NCBI GenBank assembly: GCA_030077755.1
Contig: JAQJZZ010000008.1
Coordinates: 496,001-560,000, forward strand
Length of the DNA stretch: 64,000 nucleotides
Source: Filosporella fistucella
Taxonomy: Eukaryota; Ascomycota; Leotiomycetes; Helotiales
Direction of reading: 5' to 3'
Under the pieces are notes generated by a model. The model searched no databases. It was not told the DNA's origin and worked only from the letters and a program-made list of their open reading frames with translations. This document shows positions 9,466-19,897 of the stretch, in pieces; position 1 is the first letter of the stretch; the number at the start of each line of letters is the position of its first letter. Made by a program: the position numbers and the translations under genes.

Positions 9466-11375
9466 ATGGACTTCACGGATGATTGGAGCTTGCTTGACGA
9501 TCTTTCCAACTTTATACCTGATGACAATCTGGATTTCCTAAAACCCAACGCACCAAGCTTTATTGAAAACCTCGACAGCGAATTGTTCACAAACTTTGGA
9601 GGCCTCCCGGATCTAGCTGATTATGGCTATACCACCCCATTCTCCCTGCCTCCCGACATCTCAGTCGTAGAGGAGATTGTGATAGCGGACCATGCTCAAA
9701 TTAACTCGTCAAAGCCCATGTCTAGCCCATCACAAAATGATGTTGAGGCTACTGATGGAACTTCCATATGGAAATCTGTGGTCCCTACCTTTGATCACAA
9801 AGCAAAAGAAACCCATAAGAAGGTCCAAGAAGTGGTGATTGTGTTCTCAGCAAAGACCGGAAAGAAAACTGTGCCCAAAAGACGGAGTGCGTTTTCGGAG
9901 AAAAGGAAGGTAGAAGTCGCCTTGAACAGAATCATTGGGGTCTGCGTACACTGCAAGCTCAAGAAAGCTCCGGTAGGTTACGTTCATATATCACCTTCTG
10001 CTGAAGCTAATTGATGAGTGCGATGCGGGCATGCCTTGCAAAACCTGCGTGAAGCGCGCTGGATGTACTGATCTGGGCCAAAGAATCTGCATGCGACAGA
10101 GCCTGGTAAAAGCTAGATTTGGTCTCGCCGGTAAGTATCAAGATTCAGCAGATGAGTGTACATGATCTAATTGCCCAGACTTATTCAATCAATCCGTTCT
10201 GGAAACTGTTGTGAAAGATGTCACGGAGAAAGCATCTCAGGCGCCGGATTTCTGGGCTTATATTTGCCTCCCCAGCCTTAGCGAGCATCAACACTCAGCG
10301 ATGTACATTCGAGTACCTGTTGTAAATTTCAAATCGTCATTCTTGGACCTAAAGCGACAAATGATACGCATGAACTATTTTGGGTCCCGGATGTACTGGA
10401 TAGAGGATACCTGTTACGCTATCCACCCTGCCGGAGTTCCAACTGCTGATCAGTTGGCTGACCTGTTTCTGACTTCCTGGGACCGGCAGTCAACGCCGAC
10501 TGGGCCGTTTGGCGTCTTGTGCGATGTCACACAGAAGTTTGCCACCCAGTACTGTGGCAAGGATAAAGGGTTACCCTTGGTTTGTTTTCAGCCCAATCCT
10601 TTCTTTTGCGAGTTGACCGAATATACTAACATCTCAATTACAGCAAGGGCTGATGAAAAAATGTTTGAAGCTACAAGCTTTCCTCAGCATGTACTTAATG
10701 CTACCCCACATGACAACCTCATTAGATGCCAGGAAGCATGAGTATTGCTCCGATACAATATTTAGCCAATTGAGGTTGACCATCCTCAAGGGAGCAACAT
10801 CGCTAGAAGCAGAGATACTGTCCACATTGGACCAAGCATTGAGAAATGGAGCAAGTATTGGAAAAGAAAACCCAATTGCGATCTGGGCTTGTTTGTGGAC
10901 TTTAATTCTCTCGTACAAAGAGCATATGATATTCACAAAGGCGCTAAGTTATATCGCTATGATAGGTAGGCTGGATATTCGCGAGATATGACCGCGGTAA
11001 CTGACGTAGTACAAGGCCCCAGAAGATATGACCTCAACCTCCACATGTATAACATGCTGATATCAATCTATTCTGCGCTTTTCAAGACAACTTCGCCTCT
11101 TACACTGGACTGGCGCACTCATGAGGTTGCCGACATGCTAGGTAATGATCGTGAGCTCATACGATTGTTCTCGGTTATCAAGACTGAACTCTTTTGGTTT
11201 CGTAAGTCACGAATGTCGGCTTTGCACAAAAATGGCAGAAAGCTGAACAAACACAGAAGCAGTAGAAAACCAACTACTCGCAGAGGATGCAATTTTCAAG
11301 ACACTTGTGTTGGATAATGAGTTGAGGCTTATGCGGGCACATATCAAAGAAGCAAAGCGAAAGGGTATATTGTGA
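9466..11375 (+). CDS. Zn(II)2Cys6 transcription factor
   Basis: Six exons: 9466-9972, 10019-10130, 10179-10579, 10644-10965, 11016-11201 and 11257-11375. Their lengths sum to 549 codons (548 aa), and introns are 46-64 nt. The binuclear zinc cluster is split by intron 1: CVHCKLKKAP then CDAGMPCKTCVKRAGC, cysteines at about residues 160, 163, 170, 176, 179 and 185. This is an unusually internal position, behind an acidic/Ser-rich N-terminus that could be an activation region. The C-terminal part has no recognised ligand domain; its last exon is charged (AHIKEAKRKGIL). Such proteins bind DNA in the nucleus, often as dimers, and frequently regulate nearby metabolic genes. The closest gene is the secreted But2 protein, in the same orientation, but no link can be shown. 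The last cysteine spacing (5 residues) is one shorter than the classic pattern. Confidence 0.85.
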
Positions 11376-11658
11376 AAGCAGCTGCTTGATTGTGATTCCG
11401 TGAGAACGAATTGTCTAGAAAACCAGCTTCAATGTAGAACCAGTTCCTCCATCATAATTTGCTTTCATGAAATAACGATCCAGACCGCAGCCATATCACA
11501 CATCCCAGAGAAGACACCCCCAAGCCATAGCCACTTCGGATGCCCCAGAAATGACTGAGAAACATCAGAGAAGCGAGATAATTAAGACACGGGCTATGTA
11601 ATGTCAGTCAGATCCATACTCATTCGTCAGCAGTTGTCACGCTTGGGGGGTTCTTACC

Positions 11659-12544
11659 TTAATTGCCTAGCTTTTGCTTCTTGGTTGGGGTATCCTCAAC
11701 ATCGGAATCAATGAACTCGCCATCACTGATGGTGACTTTTCGAAATTGTCTCTTGCCTAACTTAGATCCCTTGCCAAGACCAGTGATTCCGACTTCATTC
11801 TCAGAACCCATATCCTCATGAGCTTCCTCTTCATCAGAGTCTGAGAAGATGTATTGGACAGCGGAGGTCTTCTTGTTGACTTGACCAGATGCACCCTTTG
11901 TCATAGGTGAAGAGAAAAGTGTTCCTGCACCTCCGACATTTCCACGTCTACCACCACCACTGCCGAAGGGAGTTGCCTTTGCACTCGATCCGGGCTTCTT
12001 CGGGATGTTAATGGAAGTGGAGGGAGTGTTTTTGCTGGGAGTGCGGTTCATAGCATTCAGGCCGGCAGCAATCTTGGGAGTGATGGGGTTGCGGACAGGA
12101 TAGATTGCTGCGGCGACTGCTTGCATATGGACATGGTGTGCATCTAACATACGCTGAAGATCACTACCATCAATTCCTGAAGTATGAGCGAGTAGGTAAT
12201 GAAAGCTTTGCTCATAAGACCCAAGGACGTACTCCAATGAATCAAGAGAGACCGGAGCATCGTGATGGGTAGAGTCTGAAGCTGCGGTACTTGAGTATTC
12301 GAGCTGTTAGAATCAGGTGAGGAAGACAGCTTACCCATTTTTGAAGTATTGACCTGCTTGTTTTGTGAATTCTGCTGCTATCAAGTATCCCAAGGAGTGG
12401 AGAGCAAGTATCAGTGCTGATGTTGCCCCCAGACACGATGTTGATGTTGAGAGAATTTATTGTCTTGATCAACGGCGGAGGTAAAGATCGAGACATCTCA
12501 GGAGAAGCAAGCGAGAGGTGAAGGTGACCATTGGCGCTAGTCAA
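11659..12544 (-). CDS. Unrecognised protein with acidic, low-complexity C-terminus
   Basis: Exon 11659-12303 joins an upstream exon ending at 12335 in phase 0 (QKW then LEYSSTAASD). The reading frame is open back to 12544, but the first in-frame ATG is at 12496 (MSRSLPPPLIK). That gives 268 aa. The stretch 12497-12544 may belong to the gene through a further 5' exon. The connecting intron (12304-12334) would be only 31 nt; its 5' site GTAAGC and CTAACAG end are normal. The N-terminal half looks globular and helical (SLEYVLGSYEQSFHYLLAHT, LQRMLDAHHVHMQAVAAA). The C-terminal half is Ser/Thr/Pro/Gly-rich and then acidic (SDSDEEE, ISDGEFIDSDVED) with a basic cluster TKKQK. This suggests a nuclear protein (inference). 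I do not recognise a family. Confidence 0.65.
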
Positions 12545-13524
12545 GCAAGTACGAAAAGGGAAATAATAAGGTTAGTGGCTGAGAGCTAGGATCGAAGATA
12601 TATTGCCTTATGGATTTTATTCGGCCCGATATATTTCCTTCCTACCTTCGCCCATGGCCTTTACTCGGATCTCCTAATGACTAAGTGAATAGATCGAGCC
12701 CTCAGGCAGAGCTTCAGCTAGAAGAGCGTTGGTTCCCAAGCAGATGTATTTTGGCAAAGGTTGAAAAGTCTTGGCTTGTTTTAAACAACGAGGTGTTGAT
12801 TTTTTCAAACCCTTGACTTTCCACCCGTGATGTTTTCATAAATGCATGATGATTGTCAGGAGAAGCCACTACCCTACTTCTTCCATCTGGAGGTTGCAGC
12901 TGGACACCCTCCTGCAAAGTATTAAAATATGTTAGACTATCAGAGCTGGGAATAGCTTCAAGTCCACGGGATCAAAGAATTGTAAAACAAAGCACTGCCA
13001 GACAAAGAACACCTCAAATGTATTTTAACGCCCAACCGAGAATCGAGAGAAGAAATCCAACCCAAAATACGAAGGCTCAAAAATTGGGCATCTCGATATA
13101 GATTGCCCACTTGGGCCAGCCAGCTTTTCACGACCTACACTCTACTTAGTCGCCAGGCTTCTCTTTGCATGCCACATAGAGCAAGATATTAAGCAGGTAA
13201 AACATGGCTCTAAATCATGCCCATTGAAATTGGTCCAACTGTTCGGCTCAGAAAATGTTATACGCCCGATTATAGTTGATCTGGAGACTTCTCCTGTGAG
13301 GCGTGTAAGGACAATAGTTCCTCCACCTTACTTAAGGTGAATGGGAGGTACTGTCAGCGGAGAAAGATACCTCCAAGTGTAGGTTTTGTCGGCGAATAAT
13401 GAAATTAAACGTGACGGATAGGAAGTATGACTGGAGCTTCACAATTATTAGCAAGTGGGGTTGGTAAGCTGCTTGAAAAAATCAAGGAATTGCTCGAAAA
13501 ATTTCCAGCGTGCATGTACCAGAT
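12545..13524. other. Gene-free stretch between two minus-strand genes
   Basis: Contains the 5' region of the upstream minus-strand gene and the 3' flank of the DUF1749 gene. The open frames are short and without recognisable motifs. Confidence 0.5.
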
Positions 13525-14595
13525 TCAAAGATTTGCCTGGCTGGACAAACTACCCAGGAATCCTGTCACTCTTCTCACTAGCTCTTGTACTACCTCCTCC
13601 TTGCTGCTAGCTAAGTTATGAGAAGCTCCCTCCACAATGCCCGAGAACTCTTCATTGATCACACCTTTCCCTTTCTTCGAAACCTCGATCCATTTCTTCA
13701 CCAAGGCTTCCTTATTAATCTCGGTTGGCATATACTCATCACTTCCCGAGTTCAGAATACAGAGCGGGAAGGCAGCCGGCAAGGAGCCAAATGTTTTCAT
13801 CAGCTGTTCTTCCGTGAGGTCCGAGCTGAACATATCGTCCTCTCCATCTTTGTTTGGACTCGCAAGGGATAGCCATCGTCTGCTAGAAACCGGACAGGGG
13901 AATATTGGTTGAATGCTTCGCGAGTTGAGGATATGGTCTCCGGTACCAGAAGCCGTCATTTCCTGAGCTGTAGAGCACACCTTCTTGTATTCTTCAGGAT
14001 CCATGCCCATGAGAATTGCTTCCCGATCGCTGACGGCTGCTTGAATAATACCGCCATCAATCGGCGTGCGAGTCTCGTGACCCTGGCCTGTAACATAGAA
14101 TAATACATCTTGGCAGCCCGTCGAATGACCCATGAGCACTATCTTGCCGGATTTGATGCCTCGGAAGTATTTGATGCACTTCGAGAGCTCCTTCACATCT
14201 CGGCCAAGAGAAGAAGTTCCCCATCCTGTGTACGAAGATGAGAGATGAGCTTGGGCGAGAGTCCAGGTGGGGGGTAAGGCTTCAGCGATTTTGGATGTAT
14301 ATGGAACAGTCAAGAGGCCATCAAAAAGACCCCCTACGAACAGTAGGAGGTTTTGAGGCTCTGTTGCAGCTGATGAAGGAGTGTGCTCAAAGGCAGTGAG
14401 GCGATTGGTCTGGCTGGGGTCAGCATAGTATTGCGTATTAGAAACTCAAATGGAATGCTGAAGTTGCTTAGAGGAAATCGGCGGAAGGAAAATACACGGT
14501 AGGTCAACTTGCGATACAATAGTTCTGAACCGCGTTCCAATGAAAGTACTGTAGCTTACATATTGATGCACCAAGCCTCGTTTTGGAGGCGTCAT
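13525..14595 (-). CDS. DUF1749 alpha/beta hydrolase (SidJ-like superfamily)
   Basis: Exon 1 is 14560-14595 (MTPPKRGLVHQY) and exon 2 is 13525-14409, separated by a 150-nt intron. The total is 307 codons, 306 aa. The fold is alpha/beta hydrolase: strand NLLLFVGGLFDG, nucleophile elbow GHSTGCQD with Ser108, acid Asp236 (NSGSDEYMP) and His276 (EGASHN). The overall pattern (TAFEH, YTGWGTSSLGRDV, DGGIIQAAVSDRE) fits PF08538/DUF1749. That family includes SidJ of Aspergillus fumigatus, an intracellular esterase that opens the fungal siderophore fusarinine C. No signal peptide is visible, so it should act inside the cell. Substrate cannot be read from the sequence, and no siderophore genes are nearby. 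The start ATG was chosen because splicing joins HQY to TNRLTAFEHTP in phase. Confidence 0.82.
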
Positions 14596-15041
14596 GTCGT
14601 CCAGATGTGCTGCTAGCTGTTACCTTGACTTGGTTTCAGGAACGCTTTTACCCTGGTGACAAATTGTACTTCACAAGGGCCTCAATGCTCAAGAGAAGTG
14701 TGTCTTTGGAATATGACTACGAGGTATTTGGGGCCGGGAAGGTATTAAATGTGATATGTCGGGACGCTTCTCCGTAAATCGGCACCGCGATTGGGAGATT
14801 TAGATTGAGGGAGAGTAATTCAGAGGTCAGAGGCTGTTTCCTCAAGTACTTTTTTTGTATCGCAAGGACTAGAAATAAGACGATAGGAAGAAGAGGTCAA
14901 GAATAGCTCAAGCATAGCTTCGTGTATTGACATGTCGCTAGGCTGCGCACTTGGTGTCAGCGCCCCGCCCTAAAAGTTTCCCTAAATTTGTCTCTCGACA
15001 TCAACATCTTTCCACACAACATCTGCTCCTCACCACATACA
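14596..15041. promoter_or_regulatory. Divergent intergenic/promoter region
   Basis: About 450 bases between the divergently transcribed DUF1749 hydrolase and mL40 genes. The mL40 side ends in a CA/CT-rich leader with CATACAATGG around the ATG. No further elements are recognised. Confidence 0.4.
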
Positions 15042-15825
15042 ATGGCAACACTACGCCCCTTCTCCCTTTCCTCCCTGCGCTCTGCTCTCCCCCGATCAAC
15101 TCCACCGTCCTCTTTCCAACCGACCTGCCTCCTCAAATCCTCCCTCTCACAACCAACATGCCGCTCCTTCTCCAGCTCCCCAGCAATGGCAGCAAAAGAC
15201 AACAAGCGCAATAAAATCGATCCTAAGATCACTCTTATCAGATACCACATGCAACATTCCCTCACACCGAGACCGTTACGATTGAGTCGTATGCGCGCGT
15301 TGAGACATTGGACTATTCATCGGGCTTGGATGTTGGCGAGAAGGAAGAAGGCGGTGCAGGAGGAGAGGGAACTGGCGAGGTGAGTTGTTGCACTATTTTC
15401 GTTTTGAGTTTGGGTGCCGGATTTGGAGAGCTGGGATGGAATAGAGGGGAAGTAGGGCTGGAGGGGACGAGGGGAGCAATTACCAGGACCAAGTGTTCCT
15501 GCGCTTCTCAATTCGCCCTACAAATCCCTATCAAAATCCCAAATTCTACTTTCCCCCTTTCCAAGCACCTACAATACTCTTTCTCCCATTTTTCATCTCC
15601 AATTCCTCGTCAAACACCAAATTGACGCCCTCCAGAATGTACCAATCCATCCACTCCGCCTGCGAAGCCCTCCGACAGATCGAAGGAGGAGAAACCAGTA
15701 GATTATACCGAGTCGCAATGGAAAAAAAGGGGATTTTCGGGAAAGGAGGTGTGCCTATTGAATATGCGCGGTATCAGACCGATACACCGGGTGTAGAGGC
15801 GTGGAATCATGGGTGGACGAGATAG
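15042..15825 (+). CDS. MRPL28: Mitochondrial large ribosomal subunit protein mL40 (yeast MRPL28 type)
   Basis: Exons 15042-15379 and 15636-15825 with a 256-nt intron (GTGAGT...CCAG); 175 aa. The first 48 residues are Ser/Arg/Leu-rich without acidic residues, a typical mitochondrial targeting sequence. The mature part has the family core IDPKITLIRYHMQHSLTPRP and LSRMRALRHWTIHRAWMLAR, matching PF09812 (L28/mL40). The second exon (MYQSIHSACEALRQIEGG ... VEAWNHGWTR) is the conserved C-terminal part. It is a structural protein of the mitochondrial large ribosomal subunit. The intron is long for this window and is C+T-rich near its 3' end. Confidence 0.85.
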
Positions 15826-17226
15826 TTTCTGGCATTCGGTGGAATTTGAGGCAGGAAGTGAGATGAGAAGAGACTGAGGTGTAGAATAGGTGCTGAAAGA
15901 GGGTGTATGAATATACCAGTCAACAGCATAGAGCCTTCGATAACAAAGGAGAATACAGGGGAGCTCCAGGATACAGGGTAATTCCAGGACGCAATGTAAG
16001 AAAATGTATTATATAACATACCAAATTCCCAATGTCAGAAAACAGAATGAAAAATAATGTGACTAGTCAACAGGATATAAACTCTGAGATTTACGCTCTT
16101 AGTTTTGGATGGTGGAAGTCCAGCTACGCTAGGTATTCTTGGGGGAAGAGAAATGAATTGTAAATGCATCAATGTAGAACGCTATAGTCACAGGCAACAA
16201 CTTTCTTATTCGGTAATATTATCTTCCCCTTTTCTAGCAGTGTGAAAGCATACCATACACATCATAGTGCAAAATTGAATTCCACAACAAAGGCAGTTTA
16301 CATATCAAACCCTCGATTTCACTTGTGGATTGAACTTAAGACAAGGATCTCGCTCTAAAAGCTTCCTCAATTACTACCACTTTCCGCTTTCTTCGGAAAA
16401 GTGCTAGATACTTATGTACAACTTGCCTTCCCTTCGCTGACGAGGGGAAGCTAGAGAGGTGGAAATGCTGCTGTGCTGTGAAATCCATCTTCCCATTCCC
16501 AGGACCTGTACTCCCCGAGCATCTCAATTCCATCACATGAGTTGAACCACGGCTTTCTGTTCGATCCTCTCATGTTGCCATTCTCGGGTGTTTGGCTTTA
16601 TCGGCAGAAGCGCCGGTTGCCAGGAGGGAAATGGAGACGTCGTGTCGGTTTGAATGTTGGTGTTGGTGACCTTTCGAAGCCAAAGAAAGAGCAGAAAGTA
16701 GAAAAAAGCCAGTAAAGTCATCAGGCATTATCTATCTTTTCCCCTCGATTAAAACGCTTAATCATCTATCTTTCCTCCTATCCATACCTCTCTCTATTCG
16801 TAGATCGAGGAGCGACAGCGAAAGGTTGAAAGGTGGGTGGTGAAGGACAGACAGAGAACGAGAAAGAGAAACTTTTGTGTTTGGTGTATTGTGTGCAGGG
16901 CGTGATGTACGAGAGGCGTGGAAGTCCTCTCCGAGGGGAAGTCCGAAGGACGAGCAAGTACGAGTTAAACACCAAAGAATGCCGTAAAAAGCCGCCGTTG
17001 CTGAATCGCATCATTCAAAAAAGCAGAAATAGAGCAGGAGAGAGAGGAAGCAGAGCAGAGAAAGTGTCGTTGATGTCCTCCAGATGGATCCGGGTTCGTT
17101 GGGAATCGTGCATTAGAATAGATTTGTATGTGAAAAGTTTGTAGTGTGCAGTGCAGTATTGTTGATTGGAGCGTTATGTCCTCCATTAAGCCCATCCGGT
17201 ATCATGCCAAACTCCAACGCCAGTAA
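15826..17226. other. Gene-free stretch between convergent mL40 and Rho2 genes
   Basis: 1.4 kb of 3' flanks. One minus-strand ATG frame at 16533-16721 (62 aa) starts with a hydrophobic run (MTLLAFFYFLLFLWLRK). It has no homology I recognise and no supporting splice partner. Nothing else stands out. Confidence 0.45.
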
Positions 17227-18176
17227 CTATAGTATCACGCAACAACCGCCTCCCTCTCCCTTCTCAAATGTCAGAAGAGCAGCTCGTGTGGCGGCTTCGA
17301 AAACATCGTCTACTCCCTCTCCTGTCAATGACGAACACTCGAGATATTTCCTCGCTCCGATATCGTGGCCGATTTCTGTGGCTTCGCGGGTGGTGACGAA
17401 GTGTTGAGACTTCTTTCGCATTTCCTCGATCGCTACTGGGTCTTCTCTCAGATCCTTTTTCAATCCGACGAGGATGATGGGCACGCCTGGACAACGCTCG
17501 TTTGCTTCTTCGACCCACTAGCTGGAGCATTAGCAATGCTGGTAACGTTTCACAAAAAGCTAAATGTACCTTGTGCTTGACGTTATCCAGGGAATCCGGG
17601 GTATCGATTGAAAAGCCGATCAGAATGACATGTGCTTTTGAATACGCCAGCGGCCGTAACCTCTCGTAGTCTTCTTGTCCTGCTGTATCCCATAATGCTA
17701 ATTGAACACTCTTTCCATCGACCCTGCAATCTGTTACGTAGTTTTCGAAGACGGTCGGGACCTGTTTGTATCAGTATGGAGAATTCGACGCGTCGGGTGT
17801 GACTGACATAATGCTGGAGGTCAGGTTAGCTTTTGCTTTGCAATATTGAAGATATACTCACTGTAGGGAAATAACCAAGTGTGAATACGCTCAGTAAGGA
17901 TGTCTTGCCGCAAGCTCCGTCGCCGATAATGACCAGCTTTCTGTGATATGGTCAGCGGCTGTGTCATTTCAAACGCCCGCATTCTTCCACAAAACGTGGA
18001 TTCCAGAGATTGGGCAAGCCGCAGACAATTTGGATGCGGCTTGACCCTCGAAATCTTGTCACCCTTCAATGCCAATTGTGTAGGTATATCGTCGATTTAC
18101 TTCAGACCGAACAAAAGCCTCCTTCTCAGCTGCTCACGTACCTTCGCATAACATTTTGTGATGTTTGAGATGCCAT
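17227..18176 (-). CDS. RHO2: Rho-family small GTPase, Rho2 type
   Basis: Four exons: 18142-18176, 17862-17940, 17570-17761 and 17227-17517; 199 codons, 198 aa, with phases matching at each junction. All Rho signatures are present: P-loop GDGACGKTS, effector/switch [10 protein letters not shown], switch [19 protein letters not shown], the Rho insert after [12 protein letters not shown], and base-binding ECSSLTGEG. The C-terminus is GGGCCVIL, with a CAAX box for geranylgeranylation (Leu at the end) and a neighbouring Cys that could be palmitoylated. The run [10 protein letters not shown] and tail CCVIL fit Rho2 of filamentous fungi better than Rho1 (KKSKKK tail), Rho3 or Cdc42. Rho2 acts at the plasma membrane in cell-wall integrity signalling and polarity. 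The first intron (201 nt) is the longest. Confidence 0.88.
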
Positions 18177-19897
18177 TATGATCGGGTGGTATGATTTGTA
18201 TTTTGTTGGGAGGAGAAGACGTCGAGGCGGATGGAGTTCGAAGTTCCTGTACCAGTAAAGGCAAGGGAGAAGATCCAGGGGCTCAATTCCTCTTTTCTGA
18301 AGTTATCGACGAGAAAGATGAAGATTGTCGATACGAGCCTGGCGTTTGCAAGCCGCACTGTCTCGGATAAGGCCGATAGCAGGTTTGTGGTTGTTGAAGA
18401 ACAGCAAACGTGAAGAATGAGGCAGAAATAGGTTGGACCTGGGGGGAGAATTGACCAGGCTGCGAAAGGGTCCAGAGAAGGTTATTTATTGATTGCCAGG
18501 AACGGGGAAGATTTAAAGTCTCTCTGAGTGTCGCAGGTTGAGTGGATATTCTTGGAGTGACTTTCTCGACTGGGAACGAACTGGGCTGAGCACTGGGACG
18601 TGCACGTTGAAAGCGCCAAATGTGGTTAGCAGTACGATGATGCTTCGCCTGAAGATCTGCGGGCGAGAGAAAGGTAAGGTTGATGTATGTGCTTGGATGT
18701 GATGCGGCTGTATTTTGCAGGTGGCTCGGGGAGTGGGAGAAAAAGTAATGCGATGAGTAACGGTGGGGTGAAGGGAGGAGGGGGCGAAAAGAAGGTAATG
18801 AATTGAAAGAGAAGTGAACGGAAGAAAAATCAAGTTTGAGATATCACCAAGCAATTGCAGGTAATTTCAAGTAATTGAAGACCAGAATTGGCTTGTGAAG
18901 AGGCATAAATAGCCTTAATTATGATGCACTTGAAATAAAAGATGCATTGTTGGCAGTAGCATTGGCTACTTTAGACTTTTAGTTGCAGTAGCTGTTGGTA
19001 AAGTCTCTGCTTGTGTATGCTGATTTGTTAAGGTTGGTGATCAAGCCGCGTATGTGATGCAAGTCCAGCTGGTGTTGCTATTGCCAACTCTGAATTTGTC
19101 TGGACCTGCAGGAGTAGTAGGTAATAGTCAATTGACGATTAGGTTATTTAGGTGTGTCTTTCTCATCAATAATTGCTGAGTAATTGTGTTGCTTTGTCAT
19201 TTGCCTTATCGGACTCTTGTGCAATTGACAACTGCACTATCGTGGTCTTGTGCCATTATGCTCTTTGCTCTTGTGCTCCGAAATGGCTTCAGTATAGTTT
19301 CTCTTTGGTCGTTCTTTTGCAATCGTCCTCCTGTTTCTGTACTATTCTCATGATCTTCCCATTTAGGTCTGGTCAGGTCGGCCGTATCGGAAGTCGCATC
19401 AACACCCGACATGCCGCCATCTCCAACTTAATCTCATCCAATTGAGCCAGCTGGGCTGCCCAGCCAATTTTCTTCGTGCCTTGCAGCCTCAAAAAACGGG
19501 ATTCTCAACTCAACTGTCCAGGTACTTCGTCAAGCAACTTCATCCAAAGTGACAACCAATTATCACACCCTAACCCTTCCCCGGACTCTTGGTCAACACA
19601 CAACTCTTGACCTCTACCCCTACTCTACTTCCTCATCTTCGACCTCGATATCTCACTCCACCGGCCAAAGAGTCCTCAACTCTCACGAACCACCCGCATC
19701 TCCTTCGGCTGAAGACAGACACCTTGGTGGGGCAAAACAACGACCCTCTGTTCACCTTCTCTACACTACCTGACGTAGGTCTTGTCCGATCTTGCGCATT
19801 CACTCTGTCGATCAAAGAGATATCTGCCGCTTTGAGATCTTTGCCTTGGACCTGGCAAATATTCTAGGTTATCGCATTTAACCCTCATCTGGTCGGA
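18177..19897. promoter_or_regulatory. Shared upstream region of RHO2 and NST1
   Basis: 1.7 kb between two divergent genes. The part before NST1 (about 19540-19890) is a CT/AC-rich leader with short upstream frames. An AT-richer central part (18840-19200) has no recognised genes. Antisense frames here have no ATG starts or motifs that convince me. Confidence 0.45.

Noticed and set aside
16533..16721. 62-aa minus-strand frame with hydrophobic N-terminus
   Set aside because: It has an ATG and a possible signal peptide, but no relatives that I recognise and low-complexity remaining sequence. It could be real but is unsupported.
19549..19867. Overlapping plus-strand frames upstream of NST1
   Set aside because: CT/AC-rich leader sequence produces Ser/Pro/Thr frames; there are no motifs.
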